A stretch of DNA of 64,000 nt from G020348185 sp964525045 (GTDB lineage: Bacteria; Nitrospirota; Nitrospiria; Nitrospirales; UBA8639). The DNA is taken from assembly GCA_964525045.1 (NCBI GenBank), contig CAZGFD010000002.1:220223-284222 (forward strand). Reading direction: 5' to 3'. The notes below the pieces were generated by a model. The model was not told the DNA's origin. It worked only from the letters and a program-made list of their open reading frames with translations, and did no database searches. The position numbers and the translations under genes are program-made. This document shows positions 9,927 to 19,434 of this stretch, one piece after another; the first letter of the stretch is position 1, and every line of letters begins with the position of its first letter.

Positions 9927-10469
9927 AAGATGCATGCCGTTGAAAAATAATTTGACTTTTTTTAATCACGCGGTGGTTTTGTCTTTCTATCAAACCCAAA
10001 TGGAAAGAATTTTCAACCGGTCGGTATTTCCCCAATCACCTGTTGCAAATTTATCATTCCTGCAGAGAAGACCGCATGAGGGTGAGCTGCGATTTCGTCC
10101 ATGAATTAATACCAAAAACAATGTCTTCTGAACCCTCCTTTAACCCTTAGGGTTCTGGCATTATTGGAGGCACGTTAAATGTCACCGGTGGCTCATTTGG
10201 GGGTTCTGGACGGTTTAGGAAGCAGTGTAAACGTTGATTACAGAAAGCTATCTTTATCGAAGCTCTTAATTTTTGGATTTTCAAAGTATTGTTTTTTTGA
10301 ACTGATAAGTGAAGGCTCGGCGGGACTGTCCAACAGGGAGAGGTAAACTTGCCCTCCCCAGCGAGGTTCTTTGATTTGTAAAGCCAGACGGGTGAAAGAA
10401 GGTAGGGGTGTTATGGAATATGTTCAAGCCCTGATGGAGTACATCGGTCTTCACGGACTTACAGGGGCA
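9927..10469. other. Intergenic region between SGNH gene and sucD
   Basis: About 540 bases without a supportable gene. Bases 10336-10359 can form an imperfect hairpin (GGGAGAGG with CCCTCCCC). A 22-codon frame begins at the ATG at 10411 and runs across the sucD stop, but nothing supports its expression. No run of T follows sucD on the minus strand that would make an obvious intrinsic terminator. Confidence 0.45.
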
Positions 10470-11342
10470 TTACGCTCCTAAGGCTACTTTGACGGACTCA
10501 CCGATTTCCGCCGGGTTTCGGACGACGCGAACCCCGGCCGCTTCAAGCGTCGCCATCTTTTCGGCTGCAGTCCCCTTCCCCCCCGTAATGATCGCACCGG
10601 CATGACCCATCCGACGGCCAGGCGGAGCGGTGATGCCGGCGATAAAGCTAACGACAGGCTTGGTCACGTGCTCCTTGATATAGGCAGCAGCTTTTTCTTC
10701 GGCGTCGCCCCCAATTTCGCCAATCATCACCACAGCTTCCGTTTCGTCATCTTCCTCAAACATGTGCAGGAGGTCAATGTACCCCGTTCCAATGATCGGG
10801 TCCCCGCCGATTCCAATGCAGGTGGTTTCTCCTAACCCAAGGTTGGTGAGCTGATTCACCGCTTCGTAGGTAAGGGTCCCACTACGGGAAATTACTCCGA
10901 CTCGCCCCTTTTTATGAATGAACCCAGGCATGATCCCAATTTTGCATTCATCGGCCGTAATGATTCCCGGGCAATTCGGACCAATGAGGCGGCACACTCG
11001 ACCCTCTAACGCCCGCTTCACACGAACCATGTCGTTGACGGGGATGCCTTCAGTTATGCAAATAATTAACCAAATCCCCGCATCGGCTGCTTCCAGAACA
11101 GCATCCGCGGCGAAAGGTGGAGGTACGAAAATGAGAGAGGTTGTGGCTTCCGTTTTTCTAACGGCCTCCCGTACCGTATTAAAAACGGGAATACCTTCGA
11201 CTTGTTGGCCTGCCTTTCCAGGCGTCACTCCTGCCACAATCTGCGTCCCATACGCCTGACACTGTGTCGCGTGGAACGAACCTTCCTTGCCGGTAATTCC
11301 CTGGACAACAACTCGCGTTGACTTGTTGACTAAGATACTCAT
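10470..11342 (-). CDS. sucD: Succinate-CoA ligase (ADP-forming) alpha subunit
   Basis: 290 residues, the normal SucD length. The CoA-binding Rossmann start VVVQGITGKEGSFH, the GPNCPG loop and the phosphorylated histidine in RRMGHAGAII (His247) are all present. With SucC it interconverts succinate plus CoA plus ATP and succinyl-CoA; in the reductive TCA cycle it runs toward succinyl-CoA. It lies 36 bases behind sucC and is the last gene of the leftward rTCA cluster. Confidence 0.96.
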   Translation of the reverse strand: MSILVNKSTRVVVQGITGKEGSFHATQCQAYGTQIVAGVTPGKAGQQVEGIPVFNTVREAVRKTEATTSLIFVPPPFAADAVLEAADAGIWLIICITEGIPVNDMVRVKRALEGRVCRLIGPNCPGIITADECKIGIMPGFIHKKGRVGVISRSGTLTYEAVNQLTNLGLGETTCIGIGGDPIIGTGYIDLLHMFEEDDETEAVVMIGEIGGDAEEKAAAYIKEHVTKPVVSFIAGITAPPGRRMGHAGAIITGGKGTAAEKMATLEAAGVRVVRNPAEIGESVKVALGA

Positions 11343-11378
11343 ACCTTTGACCTTTCGATGTCCCCGTTAATTCCAGTA

Positions 11379-12563
11379 TTACTTTTTAACCTTTTTGCCC
11401 CGCATAGCGACGATCTTTTGAGCGGCCTCCCATAAATCAGTCGCAACGTCTACCTTCAGCCCTGAGTTCAATAATAATTGACGACCCTCTTCCGCATTGG
11501 TCCCTTGCAGTCGTACAACAACGGGAAGTTTGATTTTCACTTCTTTAGCCGCATCGATCACCCCGTGGGCGATGCGCTCACACCGAACGATGCCGCCAAA
11601 GATATTGATGAAGATGCCCTTGACCTTCTTATCCTTTAAAAGAATTCGAAATCCTGCCGCCACGGTCTCTTTGGTAGCCCCACCACCGACATCAAGGAAA
11701 TTCGCAGGTTCAGTCCCGGCTAACTTAATAAGGTCCATGGTGGCCATGGCCAGCCCAGCTCCATTGACCATACACCCAATGTCCCCATCCAACTTGACAT
11801 AGTTCAGGTTGTTGTTGGTGGCCTCGATCTCCAATGGTTCCTCTTCATGCAGATCCCTAAACTTTTGAACATCGGCATGTTTAAACAGACTATTGTCATC
11901 AATCGAGACCTTTCCATCCAAGGCAATCAGACGTTTGTCTGCGGTGATGACCAGTGGATTGATTTCGACCAACGAAGCATTTTTCTCCATAAAAAGATGG
12001 TACAAATTTTCCAACATCTGGAGAAACGGTTTCACCACAGCTGGCTCTAGCGCCGGCAACCCCAAGCCAAATGTCAAGTTCCGACCGTTATACCCTTGAA
12101 ACCCGACCGACGGATCGATCAATTCCTTGAGAACCTTTTCTGGGGTCTGAGCGGCAACCTCTTCGATTTCCATCCCCCCCTCGGTACTGGCAATAAACGT
12201 GGGAAATCCGGAGTCCCGATCGATCAATATACTCAAATACAGTTCTTTGACGATGTTGGCACCTTCCTCAATGAGGACCCGTCGAACTTTTCTTCCTTTG
12301 GGACCCGTCTGATGGGTAACCAACGTTTTGCCCAAGATCTCCTTGGCCAGTGTCGAAACTTCCTCTTTGTTTTTCGTTAATTTTACCCCGCCGGCTTTTC
12401 CGCGTCCCCCGGCATGAATCTGAGCTTTGACCACAAAGACGTCGGCATTGAGGGCCGCCGCCCATTTCTCCGCGGCCCTGGCATTTTTGATTTCCTTGCC
12501 CTTGGGAACTGGCACCCCAAATTGAGCAAATAATTGTTTGGCCTGAAATTCGTGAATGTTCAT
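11379..12563 (-). CDS. sucC: Succinate-CoA ligase (ADP-forming) beta subunit
   Basis: 394 residues with the ATP-grasp opening MNIHEFQAKQLFAQFGVPVP, the glycine-rich KAQIHAGGRGKAGGVK nucleotide-binding region (about 46-61), the acidic metal ligands around VEINPL, and the C-terminal GGIVRCERIAHG loop of the CoA-ligase domain. It is the partner of the adjacent sucD. Its start lies 200 bases from the stop of the upstream gene frdA, and most of that gap is an inverted-repeat element (12612-12764). Transcription of sucCD from frdA may therefore be altered, or a separate promoter used. Confidence 0.96.
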   Translation of the reverse strand: MNIHEFQAKQLFAQFGVPVPKGKEIKNARAAEKWAAALNADVFVVKAQIHAGGRGKAGGVKLTKNKEEVSTLAKEILGKTLVTHQTGPKGRKVRRVLIEEGANIVKELYLSILIDRDSGFPTFIASTEGGMEIEEVAAQTPEKVLKELIDPSVGFQGYNGRNLTFGLGLPALEPAVVKPFLQMLENLYHLFMEKNASLVEINPLVITADKRLIALDGKVSIDDNSLFKHADVQKFRDLHEEEPLEIEATNNNLNYVKLDGDIGCMVNGAGLAMATMDLIKLAGTEPANFLDVGGGATKETVAAGFRILLKDKKVKGIFINIFGGIVRCERIAHGVIDAAKEVKIKLPVVVRLQGTNAEEGRQLLLNSGLKVDVATDLWEAAQKIVAMRGKKVKK

Positions 12564-12611
12564 GATCGTCCTTTTTGGGTTGAGAGCCTGTCCTCAGCTA
12601 CGACCTATCTT

Positions 12612-12764
12612 GAAGGATGTTCAAAAAGTTCGTCCAACAAGGCCGCACCTTGCTTGCTACGTTCCGCAGGACGTCACCCTTGTTGGCGCGCGGAGCGTAC
12701 ACGGGAGTACGTGAGCACGACAAAAGACCGAGAACGCCGTTGGCGGGCTTTTTCAACATCCTTC
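12612..12764. mobile_element. MITE-like inverted-repeat element between frdA and sucC
   Basis: The left end reads GAAGGATGTTCAAAAAG. The right end, read on the minus strand, is GAAGGATGTTGAAAAAG, and the match continues imperfectly for about 26 bases (TTCGTCCAAC versus CCCGCCAAC). The 100-base interior is GC-rich with further partly symmetric segments and no coding capacity. Small, non-coding, terminal-inverted-repeat sequences of this kind are typical of MITEs or large palindromic repeats. From memory, similar AAGGATGTT...AAAAAG elements recur in Nitrospira genomes, but I could not check. The right end starts at the last base of the frdA stop codon. Only one copy is in this window. Confidence 0.65.
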
Positions 12765-14344
12765 TATGTTCGTCTTGTGTATGCGGGCAATATCATCGGG
12801 GAACTCACTTGATCAGACACACCATGTTTTTGGGCATCGGCTCGAAATCGTTCCAAATGGGTAAGTGTCAACTTTCCCTGGGAGCAGGATTTGGCGCGAT
12901 GTGATGCGGTTAATCCCGCTCGCTTTCCAAACACCATGATATCCAATAAGGAATTCCCCATTAATCGGTTTCGCCCATGAAGCCCCCCCGACGTTTCGCC
13001 GGCCACAAATAAATTCTTGACCGGAGTTTCACTGTTTTCATCTATTTTTACACCGCCGTTTTGATAATGAAGAGTCGGATAAATCAGCACCGGATCTTTT
13101 CGAATATCGACGCCATATCGTTCGTATTGACGGACCATGGCCGGGAAGTGTTTATCAAGAGTTCCGGGGCCATGTTCTACTTCCAGTAAGGGGGTATCGA
13201 GCCATACCCCCACCCGGCCACTGGCGGTTCGCACCCCACGCCCCTCTTCGCATTCGCGTATGATCGAGGAAGAGACCACATCTCTTGTATCTAATTCATT
13301 GACGAATCGTTCCCCCTTGGCGTTTACCAGATGGCCACCTTCAGACCGAATGCCTTCCGTGACCAAGGCCCCCACTAATTGTTCAGGATAAATACCCCCC
13401 GAGGGATGATATTGAAAGGTATCGATTTGCACCAAAGGCGCCCCCATGCGATAGGCAAGGACCATTCCATCACCAGTAGCTCCATAATGATTACTGGTCG
13501 GAAACCCTTGAATGTGTAAACGGCCAATACCCCCAGTGGCCAACACAACGGTTTTTGCCGCAATGACGATCAAGCGGTGGTTGTCCAAATCTCGCAACAC
13601 CGCCCCCGTGCAGGTTCCCTCTTCATCACTAAGAAGTTCCACAGCGGCAGAGAACTCAAACAAAGGGATTTTTTGATTCAGCACCTCATCTTTCAAAACT
13701 CGCATCAGTTCGAGTCCCGTGTAGTCAGAACAGGTTACCAGACGTTCCTTGGAACTTCCGCCACCCTTTTTGACATGGAGATTTCCATCAGCATCACGAT
13801 CAAACAGAACCCCGAGTTTGAGCAGCCATTGCGCGATGGACGGCCCTTCCTCCACCATGACTTTCAGAAGTTGGTGGTCATTTTTCATATGGCCACCCTT
13901 GAGCGTGTCTAAAAAGTGCTGGACGGGAGAATCATTCGGGGCCACCGCGATTTGCATGCCACCTTGGGCCATGACGGAATTGGAATCAGCCAGGCGGAGC
14001 TTCGTCGCGAGAATCACCCTGGCCCCTTCTGCATGGGCATGCAAGGCCGCAGCACAGCCTGCGCCTCCTCCACCCACGACCAGCACATCAACCGTATAAT
14101 CCGGGGTTAAAAGGAGATCCTTTGGAACAGGACTCTCCCCCTCCAAAACCGAGGCCAATTCACGAACTGTAAGATCTCCGGCATTCGGTCCAAACTTGAT
14201 TGGCCGGTAGGCTTGCTCACGATGATCTGGATGATATTTTTTTATGAGGGTTTCGCGATCAGCAGGTGAAATTTTGGGAAGGGTTTGGGACCGACGGGCG
14301 TCACGGGACTTATGCACGATGTCATGGAGAGCAGCAATATCCAT
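12764..14344 (-). CDS. frdA: Fumarate reductase/succinate dehydrogenase-like flavoprotein subunit, non-covalent FAD type
   Basis: 526 residues. The FAD dinucleotide motif is VLVVGGGGAGCAAA (about 88-101). Catalytic-domain signatures include YHPSGG...LVTEGIRSEGGHLVNAKGERFV and the C-terminal FAD loop LFVAGETSGGLHGRNRLMGNSLLD. In SdhA/FrdA a histidine before the AQGG motif holds FAD covalently. Here the aligned residue is Asn122 (SNSVMAQGG), so FAD should be non-covalent, as in L-aspartate oxidase and soluble fumarate reductases. With frdB upstream and no membrane-anchor gene nearby, it probably forms a soluble fumarate reductase for the rTCA cycle. L-aspartate oxidase is less likely because of the iron-sulfur partner. 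A repeat element abuts its stop codon. Confidence 0.85.
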   Translation of the reverse strand: MDIAALHDIVHKSRDARRSQTLPKISPADRETLIKKYHPDHREQAYRPIKFGPNAGDLTVRELASVLEGESPVPKDLLLTPDYTVDVLVVGGGGAGCAAALHAHAEGARVILATKLRLADSNSVMAQGGMQIAVAPNDSPVQHFLDTLKGGHMKNDHQLLKVMVEEGPSIAQWLLKLGVLFDRDADGNLHVKKGGGSSKERLVTCSDYTGLELMRVLKDEVLNQKIPLFEFSAAVELLSDEEGTCTGAVLRDLDNHRLIVIAAKTVVLATGGIGRLHIQGFPTSNHYGATGDGMVLAYRMGAPLVQIDTFQYHPSGGIYPEQLVGALVTEGIRSEGGHLVNAKGERFVNELDTRDVVSSSIIRECEEGRGVRTASGRVGVWLDTPLLEVEHGPGTLDKHFPAMVRQYERYGVDIRKDPVLIYPTLHYQNGGVKIDENSETPVKNLFVAGETSGGLHGRNRLMGNSLLDIMVFGKRAGLTASHRAKSCSQGKLTLTHLERFRADAQKHGVSDQVSSPMILPAYTRRT

Positions 14345-14400
14345 GAAGGGGAGTCTCAGTCACTCACAGGTTAACAAAACCATTCCTCTTTTTCAGCGGG

Positions 14401-15120
14401 CTAGGGAATGGTCGCCGAAGCGTTTTGGAGTTCCTCATCATTCATTTTCAACACCCGTTCCCAATCTGCCCGGTACTGCCCTTCTTCAATGGAGTTAATT
14501 CGTTTTGTCAGGCCCTGCGGGTTTTCGGTGAAGTGGACGCCGTGCGCCCGGCTGGCATACACGGCGACAAGATTTGGCGCGATATCGGCAATACACACCG
14601 GGGCACACATCCCGCACATCACGCAATTCATAAACATTTCCGAGACCGCTTTAAAGTCCCCAAACACTGCCCGCCAGACTCCTTCCCTGACATCAATGGT
14701 CTGAGGACAGGCTTCGGTGCACGCGTTGCAGTTTCGGCAAAGGGGAGCTTCAGGATAGAGACTAAACAGATCCTGTTTGGGGTCCTTGAGCTCAGTAAGG
14801 TCATAGATGGCTTTGCGGGCCGGGAAGGGGGGCATAAACGAAAAGGACATCCCATCTTCAACAGCAAAGGAACAGGCTAAGCAGGTTTTGACCTTGGGGT
14901 CATCTTTGGTCCGGTAATAGGTTCCACAAGCTCCGCAAAAACCTCCCAGACAACCGGCTCCCCGAACCACATCATGGCCGGTATACCACAAGGCTTTCAT
15001 TAGCGTAATACCAGCCGGAACCTGATGCATTTTTCCAGCGATCTCCACCGTCACCATTTTCGGTTGGAGACCCTCTTCTGCCGTTAAGGCTTCTTCTTTA
15101 TCAAATGTGTCAGAATCCAT
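14401..15120 (-). CDS. frdB: Fumarate reductase-like iron-sulfur subunit
   Basis: 239 residues. The N-terminal plant-ferredoxin-like part binds a [2Fe-2S] cluster (Cys57, 62, 65 and Cys80 or 83). Two C-x2-C-x2-C-x3-C motifs follow (Cys128/131/134/138 and Cys166/169/172/176), which predict two [4Fe-4S] clusters. Classical SdhB/FrdB carry [2Fe-2S], [4Fe-4S] and [3Fe-4S], so the second motif here is more ferredoxin-like, as in thiol:fumarate or heterodisulfide-linked reductases. It lies 56 bases before frdA. The electron donor (menaquinol, NADH or ferredoxin) cannot be read from the sequence. Confidence 0.85.
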   Translation of the reverse strand: MDSDTFDKEEALTAEEGLQPKMVTVEIAGKMHQVPAGITLMKALWYTGHDVVRGAGCLGGFCGACGTYYRTKDDPKVKTCLACSFAVEDGMSFSFMPPFPARKAIYDLTELKDPKQDLFSLYPEAPLCRNCNACTEACPQTIDVREGVWRAVFGDFKAVSEMFMNCVMCGMCAPVCIADIAPNLVAVYASRAHGVHFTENPQGLTKRINSIEEGQYRADWERVLKMNDEELQNASATIP

Positions 15121-15261
15121 AAGAATAATTTGGCCGACCCAAGGATATTACCCCAAGAGCCGGCCATACCTTGGTTACGATGTCACGTCTCGTTTCCCGC
15201 GCTTGCTGAGCTTAAATCGGATTACCCGCGCGCGTTTACCTCAGCTCGGCTTTGTTGGAAT

Positions 15262-17508
15262 TTAGTTTAAGGCATTTAGGGCTGAGCCGGCTTTGAACCA
15301 TGTGAGCTGTTGCTCGGTCATACTATGGTTTGCCTGAATCTTGATCTCTTTTCCGTCTTTTTTATGTATGATGATATCGACCGGCTTCCCAGGAGCTAGA
15401 CCATTCAGCCCCTTAACAGAAATACGATCTTCTTGTTCAATGTGATCGTAATCACTGGCATTCGCAAATGTCATCGGAAGAATGCCTTGCTTTTTGAGGT
15501 TGGTTTCATGGATTCTGGCGAAACTCTTCGTCAGCACCGCCTTGACCCCTAAAAACCGGGGGGACATGGCTGCATGTTCCCGGCTACTCCCCTCTCCATA
15601 ATTCTCATCACCAACCACAAAGGAACCGATGCCTTTGGATTGATAATCACGCGCAATCTGGGCGATGTTAAGGCCTGATTCACCCGTCAACACATTGTTT
15701 CCCTTGCCGGCTTCCGTGGAAAACGCATTATTGGCCCCTAAAAACATATTGTCGCTGATTTTATCAAGATGTCCTCGGAATTTGAGCCAAGGACCGGCTG
15801 GAGAAATATGATCAGTTGTGGTCTTGCCCTTGGTTTTGATCAACATCGGCAGCTTTTCAAAGTCCTTTCCATCCCATCTCGGGAAGGGCTTCAAAATTTG
15901 CAGTCGCTCGCTCGTCGGGGGAATGTCGACTTGAAGACCCTCGCCATTTTCTGCGGGAGGGACAAACCCCTCTTCCCCTTTCGCAAAACCCTTGGACGGC
16001 AATTCATCCCCTTGAGGTGGCTCAAACTTGAGTTCCTTTCCCTCAGCCGTTTTCAGACTTCCATGCATGGGATCAAAGGTTAAATCACCCGAAAAGGCAT
16101 AGGCGGTCACAATTTCAGGGCTTGCCAGGAATGATAAGGTCTCCGCGATACCGTCATTTCTTCCAGGGAAATTCCGATTAAATGTGCTGACGATCGAATC
16201 GGCCTTGCCTTTCACCCCATCGGCCCGCTTCCATTGACCAATACACGGACCACAGGCATTGGCTAATACCGTTGCGCCCATGGCCTCGAAGGTCTCCATG
16301 AATCCATCGCGCTTCATGGTATGGAAAATCCGCTCGGAGCCGGGGCTGACCAAGAAAGCCGTCCTGGCTTTGAGGCCGGCTTTCAAGCCTTGTTGGGCGA
16401 TATGTGCCGCACGTCCGATATCCTCATAGGAGGAGTTCGTACAGCTTCCAACCAGAGTCGCTTTTAATTGAACTGGGTACCCCTTCTCCTTGGCTTCAGC
16501 CGCCATCTTAGAAATCGGCCGAGCTAAGTCGGGGGTATGCGGCCCGACGACATGAGGCTCAAGAGTCGACAGGTCTATTTCGACGATTTGATCATAATAT
16601 TTTTCCGGCGACTGGTAGACTTCAGGATCAGCCACCAGAAGCTCCCGATTGGCTTCAGCCAATTTGGCAATGTCATCTCGATCGGTGATGTTCAGATAAT
16701 CGACCATTTTTTGATCGAAGGGAAATACGGATGTGGTGGCGCCTAATTCAGCTCCCATATTCGTAATGGTGCCTTTTCCCGTCGCGCTAATCGTCTCGGC
16801 TCCAGGGCCAAAGTATTCAACGATTTTATTGGTACCGCCTTTGACCGTGAGAAGACCACACAGGTAAAGAATGACGTCCTTTGGTGAGGCCCAGCCATTT
16901 AATTGTCCAGTGAGCTTCACTCCAATCAGTTTAGGGTGAAGGACCTCCCACGGGAGACCCGCCATCACTTCCCCCGCATCAGCTCCGCCAACCCCGATGG
17001 CCAGCATCCCGAGCCCTCCCCCATTCGGCGTGTGCGAATCGGTCCCAATTATCAAACCACCTGGGAAGGCATAATTTTCCAACACGACTTGGTGGATGAT
17101 ACCGGCCCCCGGTTTCCAAAATCCGATTCCATATTTTTTCGCTGCAGAAGCCAGGAAATTATAGACTTCTTTATTTTCATCGCAGGCGCGCAGGAGATCT
17201 TTTTCGGATCCCACTTCAGCGCGAATCAGGTGATCACAGTGAATCGTGCTGGGAACGGCGGCCTGCTTTTTTCCTGCCTGCATAAATTGTAGCATGGCCA
17301 TTTGGGCAGTGGCATCCTGCATCGCCACCCGGTCGGGCCGCAGAGCCAGCATCGCCTTCCCCCGCTCCCAGACTTGGGTGTCAAAATTATCCGCGTGGGA
17401 AACCAGAATTTTTTCAGCCAGCGTGAGGGGTCTGCCAAATTTCTTGCGAGCCTTCTCCACAACTGAAGGCATTGAGTTATAGAGCTTTTTCACGAGTTCT
17501 AGTGACAT
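15262..17508 (-). CDS. Aconitate hydratase
   Basis: 748 residues from the ATG at 17508, preceded by GGAGAG. The open frame reaches 17616 but the extension is Arg/Ser-rich and lacks a start signal. Cluster cysteines are Cys356 (VGSCTNSS) and Cys419/Cys422 (NACGPCIGQW), near the positions of mitochondrial-type aconitase. The C-terminal swivel domain includes NYGEGSSREHAA. It interconverts citrate, cis-aconitate and isocitrate; in the rTCA direction it receives isocitrate from the carboxylating isocitrate dehydrogenase and gives citrate to ATP-citrate lyase, whose genes lie 67 bases upstream. I leave the symbol empty because the acnA/acnB type is not settled; length and motifs argue against AcnB. 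Confidence 0.95.
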   Translation of the reverse strand: MSLELVKKLYNSMPSVVEKARKKFGRPLTLAEKILVSHADNFDTQVWERGKAMLALRPDRVAMQDATAQMAMLQFMQAGKKQAAVPSTIHCDHLIRAEVGSEKDLLRACDENKEVYNFLASAAKKYGIGFWKPGAGIIHQVVLENYAFPGGLIIGTDSHTPNGGGLGMLAIGVGGADAGEVMAGLPWEVLHPKLIGVKLTGQLNGWASPKDVILYLCGLLTVKGGTNKIVEYFGPGAETISATGKGTITNMGAELGATTSVFPFDQKMVDYLNITDRDDIAKLAEANRELLVADPEVYQSPEKYYDQIVEIDLSTLEPHVVGPHTPDLARPISKMAAEAKEKGYPVQLKATLVGSCTNSSYEDIGRAAHIAQQGLKAGLKARTAFLVSPGSERIFHTMKRDGFMETFEAMGATVLANACGPCIGQWKRADGVKGKADSIVSTFNRNFPGRNDGIAETLSFLASPEIVTAYAFSGDLTFDPMHGSLKTAEGKELKFEPPQGDELPSKGFAKGEEGFVPPAENGEGLQVDIPPTSERLQILKPFPRWDGKDFEKLPMLIKTKGKTTTDHISPAGPWLKFRGHLDKISDNMFLGANNAFSTEAGKGNNVLTGESGLNIAQIARDYQSKGIGSFVVGDENYGEGSSREHAAMSPRFLGVKAVLTKSFARIHETNLKKQGILPMTFANASDYDHIEQEDRISVKGLNGLAPGKPVDIIIHKKDGKEIKIQANHSMTEQQLTWFKAGSALNALN

Positions 17509-17575
17509 ATCGATCTCTCCATCTGTTTTCGGCGAAGCGGAACACCTACGCCGTTCAGGATCTATAAATGAAAAC

Positions 17576-19402
17576 CTATTTGAGGGGTGGCACTTCCCGG
17601 CGCTTCGGCGCCGCATAATTGACTAAATAATTAAACAACCGGATCAAGCGACTTCCTTGCCGTTTTTGGTCAGCCCAATGGCCAATTAAGCCAATAGTCC
17701 GGGCCAAAATGAAAAACCCGTTCAAACTGTCAACGGGGAATCCAAGGTCGACTAATACCGCCGCCATGGTTCCATCCACATTTAAGATCAGATTATCTTT
17801 CTTGGCCGCTGTCACCTTTTCGACTTCTAAAGCAAAGTCGAGGTGTGGGGTCGGGATTCCAAGACTTTTCACGTATTTCACCAACTCCTGAACCCGTTTG
17901 TCCGGATTGCGTAAACTTTTCACTCGATGTCCAATACCCGGAACAGGGCCAACGTTTTTCTTCATATAGCCTAAGAATTCATCGACCGACATCTTGTGAT
18001 CGATTGCATACTTGAAATAGTTACCTGCGTCCGTCACCGCTCCTCCAAACCGGGGGCCGATCATGATGAGCCCAGCCGCAACCGCTTGAGACAACCCGAT
18101 CCCGGCGCAAGCCGCAATAATCGTTGTCAACGCACCACTGACACAGGGGCCATGATCCGCCGAGAGAATGAGAATTCGTTTAATGACTTCCGCTTCATGT
18201 TTGGAAATGAGTCGTTTATCCCAGAGCAAGCCGATAATATGGGGAATATCATACCCTTTATTGATCAATTCCGAGGCCGGATAACCATCATAAAGCGGCT
18301 CGTCACCTCGATCGTCGCTAATGGTTGATTTAATAAGGGGGGCCACCAACACCTCGCCCGCGACCATGCTTTGTTCAACTGTTTTGGGGAGTGCCGGGAC
18401 CCGATCAGGACTGAGATCAGGAATAGGCTTGACCTCTCCGCTCTTCACTAAGTCTTCGTAGGTTTTCTTGATGGCCGGGCCAAGGGCGCCAAAGGTTTCC
18501 GGAACCGTTGCCCCGGATTTTTTGAGCGCCTCGGATTTCGCACGAGCCGATCCTTCGCCTTTTAACCCTTCTTTGGCGCCGGCATGACCAAACTTCATTC
18601 CCTTGGGCAGACTTTCCTGACAAAAACCTGAGACCACGGCGAGCAGTTTAATCCGTCGTTTTTTGGCCCCGAACCATTCTGCAGCCCGCTCTTCCAGATC
18701 TCCACCCATCTCCCCCACAATCACCACCGCTTTGGTTTGGGGATCCTTTTCAAACATTTCAAGATACGACACATAATCCGTTCCCGGATAGGCATCGCCG
18801 CCGATCCCGATTGCGGTCGTGATGCCATCCGCAAACTGGGAACAGATCCAGATAATTTCGTTGGACAGGCCTCCGGATTTGGTGATCACCCCAAATGAAC
18901 CAGGACGATAGAGTTTACAAGCGACCAAATTATCAAAAGCGCCACCGATGACGCCCAGACGACATTCTCCGGCAGATATCACACCAATCGATGAAGGACC
19001 GTTAAAAATTTTACCGAGCTTTCGCGCATGTTTCCCCAACAACTTCGAATCCTTTTCCGGAACACCCTCGGTGATCATGGAAACAGTCTGGATTTTTGCA
19101 TCATCCAAAGCTTCCATTGCGCCCGCATAAGCCCGGTCGGCTCCGATGTAGACGAGACTCGTGTTGATTTCAGGGTGATGCGCCGTCGCCTCTGCGACGG
19201 TTTTATAGACCGGGATGGTGACTAAGTCCGTCCCACAAATCACTTCGTTGGTTTTTCCCGCATCCGGTGGATACACAAAAGCCGACACATTCAGCGGCTG
19301 TTTAATCATGTACCGAAATTCAGCCATCCTTCGGGCTGCGTTGACACCAGCCGCTCCTCCTTGAATCACAACATGGGTATCTTTTGTTGCCAGGATGCTC
19401 AT
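17576..19402 (-). CDS. aclA: ATP-citrate lyase alpha (large) subunit
   Basis: 608 residues. The N-terminal half is SucD-like with a CoA-binding Rossmann start (VVIQGGAAGVNAAR) and the phosphohistidine His273 in MKFGHAGAKEG. The C-terminal half is citrate-synthase-like (SGALTTIIAACAG, GPRFGGAVTDAG, VPGIGHRVKSL). The two-subunit AclA/AclB layout is that of Chlorobium-type enzymes. It cleaves citrate with ATP and CoA to acetyl-CoA and oxaloacetate, the diagnostic step of the reductive TCA cycle. It lies 32 bases after aclB, so coordinated expression is expected. Confidence 0.96.
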   Translation of the reverse strand: MSILATKDTHVVIQGGAAGVNAARRMAEFRYMIKQPLNVSAFVYPPDAGKTNEVICGTDLVTIPVYKTVAEATAHHPEINTSLVYIGADRAYAGAMEALDDAKIQTVSMITEGVPEKDSKLLGKHARKLGKIFNGPSSIGVISAGECRLGVIGGAFDNLVACKLYRPGSFGVITKSGGLSNEIIWICSQFADGITTAIGIGGDAYPGTDYVSYLEMFEKDPQTKAVVIVGEMGGDLEERAAEWFGAKKRRIKLLAVVSGFCQESLPKGMKFGHAGAKEGLKGEGSARAKSEALKKSGATVPETFGALGPAIKKTYEDLVKSGEVKPIPDLSPDRVPALPKTVEQSMVAGEVLVAPLIKSTISDDRGDEPLYDGYPASELINKGYDIPHIIGLLWDKRLISKHEAEVIKRILILSADHGPCVSGALTTIIAACAGIGLSQAVAAGLIMIGPRFGGAVTDAGNYFKYAIDHKMSVDEFLGYMKKNVGPVPGIGHRVKSLRNPDKRVQELVKYVKSLGIPTPHLDFALEVEKVTAAKKDNLILNVDGTMAAVLVDLGFPVDSLNGFFILARTIGLIGHWADQKRQGSRLIRLFNYLVNYAAPKRREVPPLK

Positions 19403-19434
19403 CGATCAATCTCCCAATTCATTAGTTCAGTAAA

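Noticed and set aside
10411..10479. Short 22-codon frame across the sucD stop
   Set aside because: Although a GGGGTG-like sequence precedes its ATG, it is too short and overlaps the end of sucD with no sign of selection.
12612..12904. Plus-strand open frames across the repeat element and the frdA 3' end
   Set aside because: They are created by the inverted-repeat element and the antisense of frdA, not by a coding gene.
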